A stretch of DNA of 64,000 nucleotides from Ascidia mentula (lineage: Eukaryota > Chordata > Ascidiacea > Phlebobranchia > Ascidiidae), in contig OX387200.1 of the NCBI GenBank assembly GCA_947561715.1, positions 8,310,501 to 8,374,500 on the forward strand, written 5' to 3'. The notes under the pieces are model-generated. The model was not told the origin of the DNA and did no database searches. It saw nothing but the letters and a program-made list of their open reading frames with translations. The position numbers and the translations under genes were made by a program. Numbering within the stretch: the first letter of the stretch is position 1; each line of letters opens with the position of its first letter. Positions 23,962 to 34,003 of the stretch are shown here, piece after piece.

Positions 23962-24251
23962 CCACACAAACGCAATCGCACGCTGCAAAAAAGGACCTTG
24001 TTCACGTGATTTCTTTCCCGCCGTTCATTCCGTGATATCCCTACATGAGACCTACAAGGTATTACTGTTATTTCGGCATCAGATGCTAGTTCGGCAAATG
24101 ATTAAAAATTAATTGATATTTAAATAATGCTACCAAATTAATTTGACAGGTGTTTGTTTACACTTTCCCAAAACCAATATACCCCATATTTGCACGATTT
24201 CTATGACCACAATTGCCGACCTAGCTGTGGGGTGGTTCTTTAGCATCTACC
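23962..24251 (-). repeat. Right terminal inverted repeat of the MULE
   Basis: Mirror of the left arm. Read on the minus strand, its inner end has the same CCTTTTTTGCAG acceptor, followed within the element by the short ATGGATCAAGTT exon and a GTAAGT donor. The transposase transcript therefore begins in or beside this arm. Confidence 0.95.
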
Positions 24252-24452
24252 ATAGGGAGTGGGACAATAGTATTTAAACTTGATTTAGAATTTACCTTGA
24301 ACCATGCAAATGGGGTACATGTGCTTTACTGGATTCCTATTTGGGTGTTATTTAATACTTTGTTTCAAATAAAGTAAATTATTTACCTTTTTGAGTTTTT
24401 GTAAGTATAAGGGAAATTTATGTGCTAAAACAAGTGCTTATTACAAGAAACT

Positions 24453-25322
24453 ATGTCGTTGGGTCTGTCAATGTATGACAGTTCTAGCGAGTCAGATGAA
24501 GAAGCTACAAATACTCCAGTAAAGCCCACCAAACGAGAAAAGGTAAAAATTATTGTTCCCAAAATCAAGCATACCTCTTCAGATGAAGATGAGCCTGAGA
24601 CAAAGAGGGCAAAAACTTTTTCAGAACGGTCTTCCGAAAGATCCGGTTTGTTTTCAAAACTTCCAGCACCAAGAAATTCAATTGGTATGGGAAAGCAACC
24701 AAACAGACCATTGATCCCTCATGTTTTTAGCAAGCCCAAACCTGAAAAACAAACTCCATCAAAAACAGTCACAAATGACCAGAGTGATGACAGTGACCTG
24801 TCCGATTCAGAAACTAATTTTTTTTCCTATGTAAAGAAAGTTGAAGTTCCAGATGAGCTGGTGGAAGAACCAGAAGAGATAGCAAATACAATTAATCCAA
24901 CAGTGAATGAAATTTTGCTTGAGCCACCTCCTCCACCCCCACCTGAAGAACCTCATTCTACCCAAACTGTTGTTGCTGAAAACTTCCCACCTGGACCAAA
25001 CCAGCAATGGAGGCAGGATGAACAGTTTTTGAGGATTCAAGGAAAGAAAAACCGCAAGGAAAAGGTGGAATTTATTGATGTTAATGCAGACTCTGCTTTG
25101 GAAGGCAACAAGGAACTGCTTTTGAAGTCCATTTCAGAGGAAAAAAATTTGAACAGGATGTCGCATGGCAAAACGAAAGATGGGCCTTCAGCATTAAGCA
25201 AGCGAAAGCACCAAATGTCATACCTGATTCACCAAGCCCAGGCCAGAGAGATTGAATTGAAAAATGCTTGGGCATCAGGTAGAGAAGCAAGAAAAGCTGC
25301 AAGAATGAGATATGGATTTTGA
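24453..25322 (+). CDS. PRCC: PRCC-like spliceosome-associated protein
   Basis: PRCC is a nuclear proline-rich protein linked to pre-mRNA splicing and mitotic checkpoint control; the human gene is fused to TFE3 in papillary renal carcinoma. This 289-residue intronless frame has the family landmarks in order: a Ser/Asp/Glu-rich N terminus (MSLGLSMYDSSSESDEE), a GLFSKLPAPRNS block, PLIPHVFSKPK, FFSYVKK, and a run of seven prolines. The conserved C terminus follows (FLRIQGKKNRKEKVEFIDV, RKHQMSYLIHQAQAREIEL, ARMRYGF). Human PRCC is 491 aa; the difference lies in its long proline-rich N-terminal half, shortened here. The start is the first ATG and matches the human MSL start. Confidence 0.92.
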   Translation: MSLGLSMYDSSSESDEEATNTPVKPTKREKVKIIVPKIKHTSSDEDEPETKRAKTFSERSSERSGLFSKLPAPRNSIGMGKQPNRPLIPHVFSKPKPEKQTPSKTVTNDQSDDSDLSDSETNFFSYVKKVEVPDELVEEPEEIANTINPTVNEILLEPPPPPPPEEPHSTQTVVAENFPPGPNQQWRQDEQFLRIQGKKNRKEKVEFIDVNADSALEGNKELLLKSISEEKNLNRMSHGKTKDGPSALSKRKHQMSYLIHQAQAREIELKNAWASGREARKAARMRYGF

Positions 25323-25603
25323 TGATTCCTTTCTGTTGTTTTTCCACCCGATAAACTGTCAAAATGTGGCATTTGTATTTTACCAACATGCAACTGATTG
25401 TTATACATTTTATTTTAAACTATGTAATAGAATTTGAGCAGAAGTTGTGGGTTGTAATTGACCGTCTACTGCACCAGTGGAGGTGGAACAAATTTGTACT
25501 AATTGCACTTTGTTCACCATATTTTAAAATAAAAAGGTCATTTGATATTTCCAAAATATAACCAATTTCTAGTATATTCTATTGTTTTGTAACAACTGTT
25601 TAA

Positions 25604-26484
25604 ATGGAAGATGAAGGTAGCTTTCTGGAAACGTTTTCGGACCTGACATTTAATCCAAAAAAGAGAAGAGTTATCTGTTCTGGATGCAGGTACAATAATA
25701 TGCCATGCACATTGTGTGCACATATACAAGTGTTTTTTTTCAGGCGTCCCATCACTGTGTGTTTATGCGAGCATTTGCCAAAGGAACAATTAAACATTCG
25801 AAGAACATCGCTGTACATTTTACAGCACCCAAATGAGGAAAGTCGCCCCTTGAACACAGTTTCTATTTTGAATGCATGTTTGACAGATGGTACATGCACA
25901 GTCTACAAAGGCAAAAAGTTTACTGAGCAAAGCTACCCAGGATTACATGAAACTTTAAAAGAACACAATACATTCCTTCTTTTCCCAGTGGATGATGCAC
26001 AAAATATTGAGGACATTGTTACTAAAAGCAACCACTGTGACCAACATTATAACATTTTGTTACTGGATGGAACATGGAAGCAAGCTTCCTCTATTTATGC
26101 CCAAAATAAATTTTTGAAAAAACTGAAAAAGGTGTGATGCATTGAAATATCCAAAGAATATGTTGATTACTCCAGTAATGTTTTTTTAGGTTAAATTAAG
26201 GATTACCACAACCAGTGAATATGTAATACGGACGCAACCAAGTGATAGCAGCCTTTCTACATTGGAATGTGCTGCTATAGCACTGTCACACACTGAACAA
26301 AATGACAGCATTAAACAGGTATACAAATTGCATTAAACGAAATACACATTGTTTCCACATCTTGACACTTATTTCTTTGCAGGCTTTACTCAAACCATTG
26401 CGAGCTTTGTGCAAGTATCAGTTGGATCATGGAGCTGTTGTCCATCACAGTAAAGAATATGTTGCAAAATATGCCAATAGTTAA
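25604..26484 (+). CDS. DTWD2: DTW-domain tRNA-uridine aminocarboxypropyltransferase (DTWD2)
   Basis: DTWD2 transfers the 3-amino-3-carboxypropyl group of S-adenosylmethionine to uridine in the tRNA D-loop (acp3U20a). Four exons: 25604-25689, 25744-26131, 26190-26318 and 26383-26484, giving about 234 aa. The first intron is only 54 bp and splits the zinc motif, which joins as CSGCRRPITVCLC. Other hallmarks are YILQHPNEESRPLNT, the DTW-type catalytic motif ILLLDGTWKQA, and STLECAAIALS near the end. The protein lacks the basic C-terminal tail of human DTWD2 (298 aa). It resembles DTWD2 rather than DTWD1 by the RPxxVCLC zinc knuckle. It converges on NSA2 with 127 bp between stops. Confidence 0.93.
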
Positions 26485-26611
26485 ATACATCATGTGGATT
26501 TTATGTGGTGTTTAGTGGTACTCAACAAAACATTTTTGATTGTGCTGGTCTAGATTACCTCTTGAGACAAATTCGAAACAAGATGTAATTGCAATACTGT
26601 ATTTAAGTTTT

Positions 26612-27945
26612 CTAGACAAGTAAAACGGCATTAATGCAACCATCATTTTCTGGGTTGTTAGTCACTTGAGCAAACTTTCCCCAAATTACTTTTCCACCTT
26701 GTGTTACAAGTCCAAGTTCACTGACATTAACTTCAAGAACAGTTCCTTTGGTAATGACTCCAAGTGAAGTGTACATTGTTGAAGATGGATTCTTTTTTAC
26801 TCCGATAATTGGTAAACAAAATGTAGCTTTTAATTCCGGATGTGTGACATGAGCCTTTTTAAACCGCAGTGCCTACCAAAATGTTTGGTTAATGCAAAAG
26901 CTATTTATGGATCACAAGCAAGTTTTACCATTGGTCGAATAAATCTCTCATATTTTGGGGGTTTTCTTGTGAAGTTGTCAGGCACGTAACATACTTTGGT
27001 ACACATACGCTTCCATGCCTTCTCTGTAAAATTTAGTGTAAGTTTGATTCAAGTGGTTACAAGCCAATTATTTCCAAGCTTGCACAAAAATTCAAAAGTC
27101 GCCAGACAAATACAAACCATTTCACAGATGGGAATCAATGAACAGTCTTCACTTACTTTTTCTTTTTCCAGTTGTGATAACTCGAAACACTTCTGCTTCA
27201 CTCTGTGCTCTAACTTTTGGCAAGGGCACTTCCCATTTTCCCTGTTTATAAACATATCTTTTGTAAGTAAGAAACTTGGAGCAGAGCAAAGATAAAGACA
27301 GAAATGTAGCAACTTACAGCTTTTTCTTTTCGTTTTTGTTTGATCATATTTGAAAGAACTTTTGCTCGGCTCTGACCCTCACGATCCAGAAGGTACGCAG
27401 GAACTGCACCGTCTGGGGTTTTCTCATCATCTTTTTGTTTGGAATTTCGTTTTTCATGCATCTGATTTCAGGATGATTTAAAATTACAAAGTATTAGACG
27501 AGTACATAAATAACCATTTGTACCTTAATTGTTTTTTTCATTTGAATCTTTTCATGGTGCCGTTGTTTGTTAAATAGTTTGGCTTTAAGACCAATCAACT
27601 TCTTTGCTCGTTTAGCACGAATATGAGCACCTCTTGCCTCCTTTTTCCGTCTGTATTTTTTTTATGAAGAACGTCGGATTAGAATACTTATAGGCCTTGA
27701 GGCCTATTACACATAAGTTATGTACCTCCGGAGGTTACATCCATACAACAATAAACGCCTAACAATTGTAAGTCATACTTGCGTTCGTGGAAGTCCAATC
27801 GGTATCCATGTCGCTTGCGATGAAGTTCAATATGTTCGTTTTGCGGCTAAATCGTCAAACAAGACAGAAAATTATAAATCATAGTTTGTACAATTGGAAA
27901 GTATAATTGCTACCGTCAACGTCAAAAATCATGTGCACTTACCAT
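26612..27945 (-). CDS. NSA2: Ribosome biogenesis protein NSA2
   Basis: NSA2 is a nucleolar factor of pre-60S assembly, with a C-terminal eS8-like fold. Seven exons: 27943-27945 (the ATG only), 27782-27846, about 27523-27648, about 27318-27462, about 27155-27241, 26929-27023 and 26612-26872. The protein is close to human NSA2 throughout ([89 protein letters not shown]) and of the same length, about 260 aa. The first intron begins directly after the start codon (ATG then GTAAGT), so exon 1 contributes only Met. The intron before exon 3 has a nearly uninterrupted poly-T tract. Confidence 0.96.
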
Positions 27946-28886
27946 TATGTATTCTTCGCATTTACTTTTGCACGCCGACTTGGAAATTTACTCAAGATCT
28001 ACGGATCGGAAAATGCCAAATTCACATATGCGTGGAGCACGTTGTTCACATACACCGGGGTTAAATCTCCGACAAATCGCACTTATATATACGAAAAACG
28101 TTATGGGAATTTGTCATGCATTACGAAAAATTACCCACTGAAATGTATTAAACACCACATATACCAGGTGAAACATTTGTTTATCCTATGTCATACGATT
28201 TTTTGTTTCTCTGCAACACAAAAATCCTGCGTAGTGCTACAATACGAGGTCGATGCGACCCCCCAGACCAACGATTTATCGCTGTAGGTTCTGTTCGTCT
28301 ATTGTGCAGTTTAATGAACAAGACCCCTTTCATAAGTGTTAAAATTTCCAGCGACCCTTCCTGTTTGACAGCAATTGCAACATGACATGTGAAACAATCA
28401 ACGTCATGACCCAGCATACGTGTGTGGAGGCGGAGTTTGTTATATGTGTGACATTGGTAAACTTCTCGCGACCCAGAAAATTCGTCGTAAGACTCATCAC
28501 AGGGTTACTACCCCAGTTTGAGAAGCCCTGCACTACACCACCTGTCTGTTACATCGTAACAGCAACCTAGACTAGGCCAGTTGCGATCACCACAATATTT
28601 ATTCCTGACACTTATTTTGCACTGGTGTGTGGACACTGGACAGTATGTTTCTTTGTTCTCTTTCCAAAAACCCGTTGGGTTGCTTACAGTGATGGTTAAT
28701 TGTTAGAGCTATTTTGTTTAAGTTGGCAAACGTTTAGCGGTCTTTCCGTTTGACCTTTGTGCATTACTATTTTTTTTAGTGTAACGCCTGTACCGAAATA
28801 GAGCACAATGGCAACAACACACTCTTGAACTTGGGCGACCTTCTCCAAGACCTCCTTTTCAGTAAACTCCATTTCATTTCTTGTTT
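27946..28886. other. Intergenic between NSA2 and INO80B
   Basis: No convincing exon. One end resembles a hAT terminus (see 28512-28531). The left part should contain the NSA2 promoter. The right end is the INO80B 3' region. Confidence 0.4.
28512..28531. repeat. Single hAT-like transposon terminus
   Basis: CCCCAGTTTGAGAAGCCCTG reads CAGGGCTTCTCAAACTGGGG on the other strand, the classic form of a hAT terminal repeat. I find no matching partner within about 400 bp, so this is probably the remnant of a truncated element. Confidence 0.4.
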
Positions 28887-30152
28887 TCACTTGACCTTTA
28901 TGGGAGGATTAATCTGTGGCACATTTTTCATATCTAGGTTTTTCTTGTAACAGGTCAAACTGCAAAGAGCAACCCCTGTTTTCGAGCAATCATATTTTCT
29001 TCGGTTCCCACATATTGAACACGTCCTTGTCGGTGGAGGGGGTTCTGTCTTTCTTGGTTCAAGTGGATAATCCACCCCTTCAGGAAAAGACATGGTGGTC
29101 TCTGTTGCTGTACTGATATACTTTATCATGGCAACGCCGTTCAATGCTGATTTTCCTTTGTTTGAATCTTTGTTCAGTTTGTTGCTTTGAACCAGTCTTT
29201 CTATTGTTTGCTTCTTGCTCTCTTCTGCGCGTTTTACAGCCTGAAAATCATTTATATATTACTGAAAATTACCAGGAAATTTGTAAAACCCCAAATCAAG
29301 CATATGGCCGTTACCAGCAGTTCTGCTTCAGCATTACAATGATATAAGTCTCTTTTACAAATAAATTATCAAATTTATTGCTAAATACTGCCGATATCTT
29401 TGCTAGTACTCACTTGTAACTTTCGTTTTTTGTTCTTTTCATCTCTCTTCTTCAAGGCTTCTTCACTAAGTTCTTCTTTAGGAGTCGGAGAAACTTCCTC
29501 GCAACGGTTTGGGGTGCTTGTCCTGTCCAATTTTGCCCTCTGTCTTGCCGTTAGTAAGGACAGGTCCTTTGTTTTGGGTAAATCTCCATTGTCATCCAGT
29601 TCACCCTTTTCCAGAGCTTCCAACCATTTTTCTTCTTCATCAATATGTTCCTGAATATGCAAATAAAGAACATGCAGTAGTTTGTGTTTTCGAAAGCATA
29701 AATCAAGCACCTACTTCAGAAGGCTCATCTGAACTTGGTGTTGACTTGTCATTTTCTATATCCACTTGAATGAGTCTGTAATTGTAAACCCTATTAAATA
29801 ATGATCAAAAACTTCATAACAGCCCATTTCTATATACTAATCTATCCCAAACATTAGTGGACTTATATGTGTAAAACACAAAAAGTGTAACAATGGACTC
29901 ACTCTTTTTCTTTCACTTTGGGTGTCTTTGTTTTTGCCTTTTGCACTATTTTGGCAGCTTCTGTGGCATCATCATCAAAAAACTTTTTTCTCTTCTTTTG
30001 TCGATTGGAGCGTTTCACTGGGCCTGCATAAGGAAAAAGCAAAACATGTTTCCTTTACAGCCAACTACTTTAACAAAAAAAAAACATTTGAATAACAAAT
30101 CATTCTGAATATCCCCACCCGTTAAATCATCCTTTGCCTTTGATCCTTCCAT
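28887..30152 (-). CDS. INO80B: INO80 complex subunit B (PAPA-1 / HIT zinc-finger protein)
   Basis: INO80B is the Ies2-like subunit of the INO80 nucleosome remodeller. Five exons: 30119-30152, 29903-30023, 29715-29775, 29414-29650 and 28887-29240. The protein is highly basic at first (KRSNRQKKRKKFFDDD). It then has the PAPA-1 signature (EEEKWLEALEKGELDDNGDL, LLTARQRAKLDR, ALKKRDEKNKKRKLQ) and ends in a HIT-type zinc finger (CSICGNRRKYDCSKTG then ALCSLTCYKKNL). The start ATG (30150-30152) opens a 34-nt first exon (MEGSKAKDDLTG), and the phase matches exon 2. The final Cys/His pattern differs slightly from canonical HIT fingers, as in vertebrate INO80B. Confidence 0.92.
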
Positions 30153-30457
30153 CAGGCATAACAGTTAATTATGTTAACATACAACACAATCTAAATATGA
30201 AATAGAACAATTTGCAGTGAGAAATAGTGTTTAATAATAATATTAATGGAAAAGACAAAAAAATCACTGTAGAATTCATTTTCATTTGAAAAAAACTTTA
30301 TCTAACAGAAAAGTACATAAAAAACAATTTTGTTGGCAAAAAGATGATAAATGTAGTCCAGGTTGCATTGTGTGAGAAAACCCAGTCTCATTCATTGCTC
30401 TGCATCATATGTCACTGTGAAAGTTGGTTTTAAATTTCTTCATTCAGCAGAGACTTT

Positions 30458-30754
30458 TTATGCAATGACGGCTTGAGCAAGGTTCGGCTTTTTCACAATA
30501 TATATCTTCTCGTTACATACGGTTGCAAGCAGCATATGGTCAGAAAAGATTAAACTAAGTCTTGTGACAGGACTTTCCGAGGTTCCAAGCTTCACCTTCC
30601 AAGCAATTTGAACCATTCTCATCAAAACCTTAGCTGTTTTTGCATCGTTGCTCAAATCTCCATGCGATTCAAGTACATCACCATCTTCGTTTAAAACTAA
30701 ATACCCCAACTGATCTGGTACATCTTTCAGGTTATGCGACTGGTGAACAGACAT
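30458..30754 (-). CDS. LAMTOR4: Ragulator complex subunit LAMTOR4
   Basis: LAMTOR4 is a roadblock-like subunit of Ragulator, the lysosomal scaffold that anchors Rag GTPases and mTORC1. The 98-residue single-exon frame matches the 99-residue human protein in length and pattern: VPDQLGYLVLNEDGDVLES, GDLSNDAKTAKVLMRMV, SLIFSDHMLLATVCNEKIYI, VKKPN. The start at 30752-30754 is the first in-frame ATG and gives the family length. It lies upstream of INO80B on the same strand, with 305 bp between its stop and the INO80B start. Confidence 0.9.
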   Translation of the reverse strand: MSVHQSHNLKDVPDQLGYLVLNEDGDVLESHGDLSNDAKTAKVLMRMVQIAWKVKLGTSESPVTRLSLIFSDHMLLATVCNEKIYIVKKPNLAQAVIA

Positions 30755-31324
30755 TGTGTAAATTTCTGACCACCAATACTAGCGTGTTGCCTGTTTTAGG
30801 CACGGAAAACGTGGACTGGTTGACTGTATTTTACGCAACTGATACTATGCAGTATGTTGCGGACATACGTACTACGGCTTGGTTGCAAAAGTTCGATGTT
30901 GTTGTTATTCCGATCGCGCGCAGAGTGTCATGTGAGGTGGATGTTACTCCTTACCTCCACCTAAGGAATTGTTTGTTTTGTTCATGTCAGTTGTCAGGTG
31001 ACGCCAGAGAGTTGTGGTGCTATGTGAAGCTCCAAGCAATCGCGTGACGTGAATGAATAGTGCATGACTGCTTCTGTTCGTTGGAGAGAACGGTGAATTG
31101 CGGTGAGAGTGTGCCCTGTAGCAGTAGTGGCAGTAATGACACTGAGGCAAACGGTTTGTTGTTTCTTGTTTAAAACAGTCGTAGGTGTTAAGTGGTGAGT
31201 GTTTTTAAAACGTATATATCTAATATCTTTCTGGTTTATAATTTGGTCCACTTGTTACAGTATTTTTGTGTTTTTAATGCAGGTTGCCTTGGTGTTCTTT
31301 TTTTTCACTTGTAATTGCACAATT

Positions 31325-33295
31325 ATGGAAAAAGTGTCCAAACAGTTTATTCAGTTGTTGACCAATCAAACTGTAGGTGTGAAAACTGTTCCTCCTGTTG
31401 ATGGTGAGATTCTGTATTGTAAAAACAATGTTTGCATACATCCTCCAGGCTTGCTGTCCAACTCTATAACCCATCATGGGGGCTTCTTGAGTATATCTGC
31501 CAAAGTAGATGAAACTTCAACATCAGTGATGCTGAGTTGGAAACCAAGCAAGAAGTTTGGACCTTCTGACAATAATGCTGTTAATCTTCCTTCACATGAG
31601 AATACTGAGGTTGATGAACTACCATCTCCATCAAGTTCTTCAGCAACATCCGAATACAAATCTATTTCACCATCCGACACAGTCACATCGTTTAGTGACA
31701 TAGAACAAGATCCAACCTCAAATGAAGACACTTTGGACATTAAAGGGAATGAAACTATTGACCCACTGGAACATGATTCGACACTAGACTGCAGTGGAAA
31801 CAGTTTGGATATGTCCAAATCACCAATGGGAATTCACAACTTTCAGTTTCCAGAAAACTCAATACAGTATCAAAAAAAATCCACTGCTTTTAATGGCCAT
31901 GTAATAAGGCCACCTAAAGATTCAGCATTTGGTGCATTTAGTGTTGATTTGGCAGAGATGCGTTCCCTGAGAATTTTTTTCAGAAATGATAATTGTACCA
32001 ATGGTGAACTGGTTATTGCCAGTAAGGAATCTCAGTACAGGGTATTACATTTTCACTACGGTGGTCTCGACTGTGTGTATGCAGTTTTTAAGGAGTGGAA
32101 AGCCAACATAAATCAGGCTCAAAAGTCAGATGAACATTTGAGTATCAATCATTTTTCTTTCGTGCGGCCCCAACTGACTAATGAAGAAAGACACCCAGAG
32201 GAAGGGCTTTACCGAAGTCTAACTCCTGACACTTGGATGCTGTATACAGATGAGTTTGGAAGAATTCAAAATGAGCAAAATATACAAAAGGCTGTGTTCT
32301 TTGGAGGTGTGGAAAAGGAACTAAGACCAGAGGTATGGCCATTCCTACTTAAATACTACAATTTAAACACAACTGTGACTGAAAGAGAAGAAATTCGGAT
32401 GGAACGACACCATAAATATGTGGCAGTAAACTGTGAGCGAGAAGCTCTAATGAATGGAAATGAAGTATCAGATTTCCTAAAAAATGTTGCATGTTCAGTT
32501 GAAAAAGATGTGTTACGAACTGATAGGGGAAACCCGTTTTACCAGGGAGAGGACAATCCAAACCTTGCCACACTTGAAAGAATATTGCTGAATTATTCGG
32601 TCTACACTAATACCAGTTATACACAAGGCATGTCAGATCTACTTTCACCACTTTTGATTGAAATTCGGGAAGAAAGTGATGTATTTTGGTGCTTTGTTGG
32701 CCTAATGCAGCGTACCATTTTCATCAGCTCACCATCAGATTCAGATATGGAAAAGCAGCTGATGTATTTGAGAGAGCTTTTGCGCTTGCTGTTGCCTTCT
32801 TTTTATGAGAACCTTCTAAACTGTGGACCAGGTGCTATGGAACTGTTGTTCGCCCACAGATGGATTCTACTCTGTTTTAAGCGTGAGTTTACAGATTTTG
32901 AAGCACTACTGATATGGGAGTCTTGCTGGGCGCACTACCAGACCAATTACTTCCATCTGTTTATTTGTGTTGCAATTATTGCCTTGTACGGAGCAGATGT
33001 GTCTGACTTAAAGCTAGCCTCTGATGAAATGCTTCTCCATTTTTCCCACCTTTCAATGCAGATGAATGGGTCCCTTGTATTGCGGAAGGCACGGGGGCTC
33101 CTTCATGCCATGTTGTCGTCCAACAGCATTCCTTGCAGCTTGCATGACTTGTTTTGCATTCCCATCGCACAAGACAGCACTCAAACACCAAAGGTGAAAT
33201 GTAGTGGTGGAAGTCAGTGTGCAGGTGGTTGTTTGCATGGTGGAGAAATTGAAAGAAATCCCATAAAAAAGTTCAAATTGAGAAGGTTTTTTTAA
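31325..33295 (+). CDS. TBC1D16: TBC1 domain family member 16 (Rab4/Rab5-directed GAP)
   Basis: TBC1D16 is a Rab GAP acting on endosomal recycling. The 656-residue coding frame is uninterrupted. The N terminus matches the TBC1D16-specific block (DGEILYCKNNVCIHPPG). A Ser/Asp-rich linker and a PH-like block (VDLAEMRSLRIFFRNDNC, SKESQYRVLHFHYGGLD) follow. The TBC domain spans residues about 340-590, with the arginine finger VEKDVLRTDRG and glutamine finger YTQGMSDL, then KREFTDFEALLIWESCWAHY. The start MEKVSKQ (31325) is preferred because the region just upstream holds two pyrimidine-AG acceptors (near 31260 and 31282) and would translate as a non-conserved hydrophobic stretch. Human TBC1D16 is 767 aa; the linker is shorter here. 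Confidence 0.93.
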   Translation: MEKVSKQFIQLLTNQTVGVKTVPPVDGEILYCKNNVCIHPPGLLSNSITHHGGFLSISAKVDETSTSVMLSWKPSKKFGPSDNNAVNLPSHENTEVDELPSPSSSSATSEYKSISPSDTVTSFSDIEQDPTSNEDTLDIKGNETIDPLEHDSTLDCSGNSLDMSKSPMGIHNFQFPENSIQYQKKSTAFNGHVIRPPKDSAFGAFSVDLAEMRSLRIFFRNDNCTNGELVIASKESQYRVLHFHYGGLDCVYAVFKEWKANINQAQKSDEHLSINHFSFVRPQLTNEERHPEEGLYRSLTPDTWMLYTDEFGRIQNEQNIQKAVFFGGVEKELRPEVWPFLLKYYNLNTTVTEREEIRMERHHKYVAVNCEREALMNGNEVSDFLKNVACSVEKDVLRTDRGNPFYQGEDNPNLATLERILLNYSVYTNTSYTQGMSDLLSPLLIEIREESDVFWCFVGLMQRTIFISSPSDSDMEKQLMYLRELLRLLLPSFYENLLNCGPGAMELLFAHRWILLCFKREFTDFEALLIWESCWAHYQTNYFHLFICVAIIALYGADVSDLKLASDEMLLHFSHLSMQMNGSLVLRKARGLLHAMLSSNSIPCSLHDLFCIPIAQDSTQTPKVKCSGGSQCAGGCLHGGEIERNPIKKFKLRRFF

Positions 33296-34003
33296 CTGTG
33301 TGTATGCAAACTGGTGTCATAACGCTACATCTGGTATATCTTTTGTTTGTTTGTTTTGTGATATAATCATGAGTGAAAGCCTATACAGTGAACCTCAGCA
33401 TTTCTGTTGTTTAATTCTACAGCACTTACAACGTCATCAACAAAATTTAACATGGTGTTTTTTTAATTATGTCATTTGACCTTCATATGAAACCTTATAA
33501 TTGCCGTGCAATTTTTAAAATTTAAAATATATTTATAACATGCACTGGCATAAGACACATTGCACAAAGAAAATTTAAATAAGGTTATGAAGCATTTTTG
33601 TCACAGCAGCACATGCCAAACTTCTTTTCTTAAGTATATACTCTGATGCGTGGTTTGTGAACTTATGTAAAAAAAGAAACTATTTTTGTGTATCCTTCTG
33701 TGACCTCATTAATAGCACAATTTTAATTTTTGGCGATGAATGTATGAATACTGCAAAATTTAAAATATTTATTTATTTTTTGTTAGTGCAATTGTGGTTT
33801 GTCTCTTTTGTTGTTTGCTTCATATCCAATTATGTGTACCTACACAGTTCTTCACTAGGTGTTACTCTTTACTTGCCAGATATTGCACATTTTGTTTTTT
33901 GTAGCTTAGGTAAAAGACCTACATGTTATTTGTCACTGTATTGTTTCCTATTAACATGTGCTTCTTCTTGTAGGTTTGTGCCTTGTAACCGTTAGCTGCA
34001 AAA
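33296..34003 (+). other. TBC1D16 3' region and upstream region of GNPDA
   Basis: No coding signal. A strong acceptor (TTCTTCTTGTAG, near 33973) precedes the GNPDA start by about 30 bp. It is a candidate site for cis- or spliced-leader splicing. Confidence 0.4.

Larger units (their letters stand above)
14567..24251. mobile_element. Complete Mutator-like (MULE) DNA transposon, 9,685 bp
   Basis: The element begins GGTAGATGCTAAAG and ends with its reverse complement CTTTAGCATCTACC. It is bounded by 290-bp terminal inverted repeats (14567-14856 and 23962-24251) that differ at one position by eye (14625). Both sides carry the 9-bp duplication ATAGGGAGT (14558-14566 and 24252-24260), the hallmark length of the Mutator superfamily. 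It carries two convergent genes: on the minus strand a transposase with MULE, SWIM, Ulp1-like and PHD-like parts, and on the plus strand a microexon gene. Near-identical TIRs, a perfect duplication and open reading frames indicate a very recent, probably autonomous insertion. It sits between neugrin and PRCC and disrupts no visible exon. Confidence 0.95.

Noticed and set aside
27907-28287. 126-codon plus-strand frame
   Set aside because: Overlaps the NSA2 promoter side and a hAT remnant; no protein-like pattern.
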